From JAENVT01 sp040006755 (GTDB lineage: Bacteria > Actinomycetota > Acidimicrobiia > Acidimicrobiales > Ilumatobacteraceae), in contig JBDTWJ010000136.1 in the NCBI GenBank assembly GCA_040006755.1, forward strand, positions 1 through 10,373: a stretch of 10,373 nucleotides of DNA. The letters run 5' to 3'. Each line of letters starts with the position of its first letter. The first letter of the stretch is position 1. Below are positions 6,977 to 10,373 of this stretch, piece after piece. The translations under genes and the position numbers were made by a program. Under the pieces are notes generated by a model, which had not been told where the DNA came from, searched no databases, and worked only from the letters and a program-made list of their open reading frames with translations.

Positions 6977-7174
6977 TCAGCCGATCACTGGGCTGCCGTC
7001 GATGAGGTCGAACACATGGTCGATCGCGTGGCTCACGGCAACCAGGCGGTCGGCTGCCACGAGGTCGTCGGCATTGACCGAGTCACGCCATAGCTGGTCG
7101 ATCTCGCCTTTGAGCTTGGTGGTTGCCTCGGCCGCCCTTGTCAGGGTGGTGCCTGCATACGCCGTGCTGGGCAT
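6977..7174 (-). CDS. Small hypothetical protein (65 aa)
   Basis: I do not recognise this 65-residue protein. I chose ATG at 7174 because the purine-rich GAGGAG lies just before it and a second GGAGGAG lies about 12 bases upstream; the frame is open to 7312 but that extension looks non-coding. The sequence is mostly helical in character: TLTRAAEATTKLKGEIDQLW (from about residue 9), then an acidic stretch, then ADRLVAVSHAIDHVFDLIDG near the C-terminus. There is no cysteine, no transmembrane segment and no signal peptide. It stands alone, convergent with the peroxidase gene across the 6928-6970 hairpin and downstream of the TTC38-like gene on the same strand, about 160 bases away. A small helical-bundle protein is likely; the function is unknown. 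Confidence 0.65.
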   Translation of the reverse strand: MPSTAYAGTTLTRAAEATTKLKGEIDQLWRDSVNADDLVAADRLVAVSHAIDHVFDLIDGSPVIG

Positions 7175-7176
7175 TT

Positions 7177-7193
7177 CTCCTCGCTTCTCCTCC
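7177..7193 (-). promoter_or_regulatory. Tandem Shine-Dalgarno sites of the small gene
   Basis: Read on the minus strand, GGAGGAG (7187-7193) is followed by GAGGAG (7177-7182), the latter 2 bases before the ATG at 7174. The near site is slightly too close and the far one slightly too far for ideal spacing. The pair nevertheless supports this start over the upstream codons and suggests active translation. Confidence 0.55.
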
Positions 7194-7224
7194 GATGGAG
7201 GATGCGGGTCGCCGAGGTCTTGAG

Positions 7225-7256
7225 CAACACCGTTGTTGTCGCCACCCGATGGTGGC
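7225..7256. repeat. Two adjacent short inverted repeats
   Basis: CAACA-CCGT-TGTTG (7225-7238) and GCCACC-CGAT-GGTGGC (7241-7256) are perfect 5-bp and 6-bp hairpins with 4-base loops, 2 bases apart. They lie in the 159-base spacer between the TTC38-like gene's stop and the small gene's ATG. They could end transcription of the former or lie in the leader of the latter. Stems this short can occur by chance. I see nothing else certain in this spacer. Confidence 0.35.
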
Positions 7257-7333
7257 CGTAGGCCGACAGTACGCCTGTTCGCTTCGAGATGGCTATAGGT
7301 CGTATGGCACATTCACGCGCGTTCCGACGCAGG

Positions 7334-8746
7334 TCAGCTACCCACGGTCACCATCGCAAATCGGGTGCGGTAGCTGGTCGCGCGGAGGTCTGCGTCCGCC
7401 GCAGCGGCGGCGTTGTCGAGACCACGGAGTGCACGCGCCCGTTGGGTCCAGCCGTAGACACTTGCCTCGCGCACTCCGAGGCGCTCGGATGTGAGCGACC
7501 TCGCCAGTTGGTAGCGACCGGCGCGCAACGCGGCCTCCAGCAGCGTGCGCTGCAGTGCGTCGCGCTGCGCGTGCGAACCGCCGAACGTGGCCAGCACCCG
7601 ACGGATAGGGCGCAGCTCCGCGATCACGTCGTCGTACCGCTGCTCGACGAAGGCGAGTACCGCGCGACTTGCTGGCAGTCCGATCTCCGAGGTCATGCGG
7701 GCGTTGCTGCCGACCGCAGTCTGGAGCCAACGCTCCCGGGAATCGATGAGCGTACGGATCTCCGCGAGGCGACCGGCTCCGGCGAACGCCATGACCGCGT
7801 GGAGGTCGTTGAATGCGTACCACGGAGCGCCGACAGCCTTCGGCGACCATGCATCGGCCAAGGTTGCAAAGCGGTCGCCTGTGTCGATGCCGTCGAGCAT
7901 CATCCGCCACAACAGGGAGCTCCCGTCAAGCATCTCGATGGGAACCCCGGCTGACTCGCTGTGATGGATCTCTGCGTCATAGACGGCGAGCGCGCGATCC
8001 GACCGGCCGGCCTCGAGGTGGTACAGCGCGAGGTGCCACCAGTTGTGCACCGTGAACAGGTTGCCGCTCTCCCATTGTGTGGAGTCGCCCGCGAGGAACG
8101 TGATGCCATCGTCGACCCGGCCCTGCATCTCGTAGGTGTGCACGACGGCATGGATGGCCCACACATCGTCGGGATTCGTGCCGACGGCAGCAAGGCCTGC
8201 ATCGAGCGCCTGGCCATAGTGTCCGGCCTCTTCCAGTCCGAATGCGGCCATACCACGCACGAAGTCAGCGTGCGGATCGTCGGCATCGAGCTCGCGGAGC
8301 GTGCGGATGGGACGGTCGCGAAGGTTCTGTGCGTCACCGAGAAAGAAGTCGAGCTGGTGCCCGAGCATCAGTGCCAGGACATCGGTGGGCCAATAGTTCA
8401 ACAAATCGTCGAGACGCGCTGCCGCTCCATGCCAGTCGCCGTCGAGCCACACCCCGATTGCATCGGCGTGAGCCCTCTCTCGATCGTTCGAATCGATTCG
8501 TGAAAGCGCCTCCCACGACGCGCGTGCAGTCGCAGCGTCGTCGGCGTCGGTGCTCATCAGGTGCAGATACGCGACGAGCGCCAACGCCATGGGCGCAGGA
8601 CTCGCATCGACCGTCAATTCACCCGCGAGATCGACCACATCGGGGTGGAAGCGGAGGAATCGATCGATCGCCCTGTCGTACATTTCGATGGTCGAGGACT
8701 CGCCGGTCATCGGGTTGCCGTGGGCATCGAGCGCGGCCGACGTCAT
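7334..8746 (-). CDS. TTC38-like tetratricopeptide repeat protein
   Basis: A 470-residue soluble protein built of helical tetratricopeptide-like repeats and matching the TTC38 family, known from bacteria and animals and without a settled biochemical role. Family hallmarks, numbered from the ATG, are IHAVVHTYEMQGR (198-210), HNWWHLALYHLEAGR (234-248), NDLHAVMAFAGAGR (313-326) and GGSHAQRDALQRTLLEAALR (389-408). The repeated His pairs (HxxxH) are typical of the family. There is no signal peptide or membrane helix. The start could be ATG at 8746 or TTG at 8755. Neither has a well-spaced ribosome site: an AGGAG lies 13 bases before the TTG and 22 before the ATG. It follows pstB by 47 bases on the same strand and could be read through from the pst operon, though TTC38 is not known to act in phosphate uptake. 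A protein-interaction scaffold is the safest description. Confidence 0.88.
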   Translation of the reverse strand: MTSAALDAHGNPMTGESSTIEMYDRAIDRFLRFHPDVVDLAGELTVDASPAPMALALVAYLHLMSTDADDAATARASWEALSRIDSNDRERAHADAIGVWLDGDWHGAAARLDDLLNYWPTDVLALMLGHQLDFFLGDAQNLRDRPIRTLRELDADDPHADFVRGMAAFGLEEAGHYGQALDAGLAAVGTNPDDVWAIHAVVHTYEMQGRVDDGITFLAGDSTQWESGNLFTVHNWWHLALYHLEAGRSDRALAVYDAEIHHSESAGVPIEMLDGSSLLWRMMLDGIDTGDRFATLADAWSPKAVGAPWYAFNDLHAVMAFAGAGRLAEIRTLIDSRERWLQTAVGSNARMTSEIGLPASRAVLAFVEQRYDDVIAELRPIRRVLATFGGSHAQRDALQRTLLEAALRAGRYQLARSLTSERLGVREASVYGWTQRARALRGLDNAAAAADADLRATSYRTRFAMVTVGS

Positions 8747-8793
8747 GGCTTGCAAAATACGCGAGGAGCTCCTAGCGATGCAAGGTGGCCGAT

Positions 8794-9648
8794 TCAGCCG
8801 AATCGGCCGGTGACGTATGCCTCGGTTCGATCGTCGGAGGGGTTGGAGAAGATCATCGATGTCTTGCCGAACTCCACGAGGACGCCGGTGCGTCTGTCAC
8901 CCTCTGTCGAGACCTCGGTGGTGAAGAATGCGACGCGATCGCTGATACGCGCGGCTTGCTGCATGTTGTGCGTGACGACGACGATTGTGTAGCGGGTCTT
9001 GATCTCTTGCATCAGATCCTCGATGCGCGCGGTGGCGATGGGATCGAGTGCCGAGCACGGCTCGTCCATCAGGATCACTTCCGGTTGCACGGCCAACGCA
9101 CGTGCAATGCAGAGACGTTGTTGCTGCCCACCCGACAGGCCGAGGCCCGACGACTTCAGACGATTCTTCACTTCATCCCACAAGGCAGCGCTGCGCAACG
9201 ACTCCTCGACGATGCTGTCGAGTTCACCCTTGCTCCGCGAACCCGCGACGCGTGGCCCGTACGCGACGTTGTCGTAGATGCTCTTGGGGAACGAGTTCGG
9301 CTTTTGAAACACCATGCCGATGTGGCGGCGAACCTGGGTGGCTGAAACATCCGGCCCGTAGAGATCCACGCCGTGGTACCTGATGGACCCCTCGACGCGG
9401 GCGCCGGCGATGGTGTCGTTCATGCGGTTGAAACAGCGAAGGACGGTGCTCTTGCCACAGCCCGACGGGCCGATGAAGGCCGCGATCTCGTGAGGCCGGA
9501 TCTTCAGCGTCACCTCCCGGACGGCCGTGAAGTCGCCGTAATGGACCGCAAGGTTGTCGACCTCGAAGACCGCGGTGCTCTGTGCATGTTCGGCGACCGT
9601 CGTGTCGGCAGAGGGTTGGAGCCGGCGCTGTGTCACGTTCTCGGCCAT
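8794..9648 (-). CDS. pstB: Phosphate ABC transporter ATP-binding protein PstB
   Basis: The ATPase of the Pst high-affinity phosphate importer, 284 residues, working at the inner face of the membrane with the PstC/PstA permeases and the PstS binding protein. All nucleotide-binding motifs are present: Walker A GPSGCGKST (60-68), Q-loop VFQKPN (113-118), signature LSGGQQQRL (171-179), Walker B VILMDEP (191-197) and switch His227 in VVVTHN. The PstB-typical CFNRMND follows Walker A and SFPKSIYDNVAYGPR follows the Q-loop. The C-terminus FSNPSDDRTEAYVTGRFG is characteristic of PstB. About 25 extra N-terminal residues precede the ABC core. ATG at 9648 lies 2 bases after the pstA stop, with AGGA in the end of pstA as ribosome site, so the genes are coupled. 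Pst operons are usually induced by phosphate starvation; the promoter lies outside this window. Confidence 0.97.
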   Translation of the reverse strand: MAENVTQRRLQPSADTTVAEHAQSTAVFEVDNLAVHYGDFTAVREVTLKIRPHEIAAFIGPSGCGKSTVLRCFNRMNDTIAGARVEGSIRYHGVDLYGPDVSATQVRRHIGMVFQKPNSFPKSIYDNVAYGPRVAGSRSKGELDSIVEESLRSAALWDEVKNRLKSSGLGLSGGQQQRLCIARALAVQPEVILMDEPCSALDPIATARIEDLMQEIKTRYTIVVVTHNMQQAARISDRVAFFTTEVSTEGDRRTGVLVEFGKTSMIFSNPSDDRTEAYVTGRFG

Positions 9649-9650
9649 TC

Positions 9651-10373
9651 CTATCTGGACCTTGCCAAACGAGCAGACAGGATTCTGGCGAAGACCGTGA
9701 ACAGGAACGCCAATGCGATCAAGGTGAGTGCTGCCCCCCAAGCCCGTTCCTGAGCGGTCGCGAAGCTCTCCTTCGCATTGCCGTAGATCTGCATCGACAA
9801 CGACGTGTTGGTGCCGTTGAAAACACTCCAGTTCGTCGCCTTCGCCGCGCCAATGGTGAAGATCAGGGGCGCCGTCTCGCCGGCTGCCCTCGCGACTGCG
9901 AGGAGGCATCCGCTGATGACGCCGGGACTTGCCTTTGGCAGCACGACTCGCAGCGTCGTGCGACTGGTGCTTGCACCGAGCGCGTAACTGGCGTCGCGCA
10001 GGTTCTGTGGAACGAGGCGAAGCATCTCCTCGGACGATCGCACAACGATCGGCAGCATCAGACAGGCCAGCGCAAGAGCGCCGCTGAAGCCATTGAGACC
10101 GTCGGTGCCACGTGGAACGACCCAGAAGACGTAGATGAACAATCCCATCACGATGGACGGAACACCGGCCATGACATTTGTCAGGAATCGCATGACTTGT
10201 GCGAATGGAGAGGTGCGTCCGTACTCGTTGAGGTAGATCGCGCCGGCGATGCCGAGTGGGACAGCAATCAGGGTCGCAGTCAGCGTGATGATGCACGTTC
10301 CCACGACTGCGGCCTTCATGCCGGGGCCGGGCCGGCGTGGAGCGAGCTGAATGTCTTTGGTGAACCATTGCGG
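9651..10373 (-). CDS. pstA: Phosphate ABC transporter permease PstA, 5'-partial
   Basis: Membrane permease of the Pst phosphate importer. The frame is open to the right edge. The 18 codons before the internal ATG at 10319 (PQWFTKDIQLAPRRPGPG) belong to the protein, as they resemble the periplasmic loop just before the permease domain in other PstA proteins, so the start lies outside. Of the 240 visible residues, hydrophobic helices lie at about 23-47, 63-87, 97-112, 148-173 and 211-231. The EAA-type coupling loop DASYALGASTSRTTLRVVLP (127-146), which contacts PstB, is followed by SPGVISGCLLAVARAAGETAP, a typical PstA segment. Roughly the first membrane helix and the N-terminal tail are missing. 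The gene ends 2 bases before pstB. By the usual order, pstC and pstS should lie beyond the right edge. Confidence 0.95.
   Translation of the reverse strand, partial: PQWFTKDIQLAPRRPGPGMKAAVVGTCIITLTATLIAVPLGIAGAIYLNEYGRTSPFAQVMRFLTNVMAGVPSIVMGLFIYVFWVVPRGTDGLNGFSGALALACLMLPIVVRSSEEMLRLVPQNLRDASYALGASTSRTTLRVVLPKASPGVISGCLLAVARAAGETAPLIFTIGAAKATNWSVFNGTNTSLSMQIYGNAKESFATAQERAWGAALTLIALAFLFTVFARILSARLARSR

Noticed and set aside
7292..7297. TATAGC on the minus strand as a -10 box for the small gene
   Set aside because: No matching -35 box at suitable spacing; a single six-base match is not enough.
7175..7312. N-terminal extension of the small gene to 7312
   Set aside because: The extension looks like translated spacer, and the tandem purine-rich sites just before ATG at 7174 mark the likelier start.
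7289..8503. Several plus-strand frames of 140-220 residues opposite the TTC38-like gene
   Set aside because: They mirror the codon pattern of the minus-strand gene and have no recognisable motifs or well-placed ribosome sites.
8747..8793. phoU or a small gene between pstB and the TTC38-like gene
   Set aside because: The gap is only about 47 bases and holds no coding frame; phoU must be elsewhere or beyond the window.
9649..10368. Upstream extension of the pstB frame to 524 residues
   Set aside because: The extra 240 residues are a shadow of pstA, whose own frame carries membrane helices and the EAA loop.

Overview
This is a high-GC window whose genes look actinobacterial: a bacterial-type PEP carboxylase, a menaquinone-style methyltransferase and geranylgeranyl-reductase pair, a Cys-type glutathione peroxidase, and pst phosphate transport genes. 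An Acidimicrobiia-like organism is my guess, but no rRNA or species marker is present and this is inference only. Almost every base is coding. The longest gene-free stretch is about 160 bases (7175-7333). I see no tRNA, rRNA, CRISPR array, insertion sequence or other mobile element.

Layout. (1) Bases 3-2312, plus strand: most of phosphoenolpyruvate carboxylase, cut by the left edge just after its HPTE catalytic motif. (2) Bases 2322-5091, minus strand: a tightly packed three-gene operon. In transcription order it holds a UbiE/MenG-like methyltransferase, a UbiA-like polytopic membrane protein and a PP_4765-type flavoprotein, joined by 4-base ATGA and GTGA stop/start overlaps. (3) Bases 5139-6918, plus strand: a geranylgeranyl-reductase-family flavoenzyme followed after 10 bases by a glutathione peroxidase, reading away from the methyltransferase across a spacer of under 50 bases. 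(4) A perfect 17-bp hairpin at 6928-6970 closes this unit and faces a small 65-residue orphan gene on the minus strand. (5) Bases 7334-8746, minus strand: a TTC38-type tetratricopeptide protein. (6) Bases 8794-10373, minus strand: pstB and most of pstA, cut by the right edge.

How the parts may work together. The centre of the window (about 2.3-6.9 kb) reads as a prenyl-quinone or isoprenoid-lipid tailoring locus. A ring methylase, a membrane protein with a UbiA-like outline, a reductase that saturates isoprene units and a second flavoprotein sit in two divergent units sharing one promoter region. A MenG/MenJ-type pair near each other is known from mycobacteria. The UbiA-like protein with no recognisable Asp-rich motifs, and the coupled flavoprotein of unknown function, are the least explained parts and the best candidates for something undescribed. 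PEP carboxylase (anaplerosis) and Pst (phosphate uptake) are ordinary housekeeping functions.
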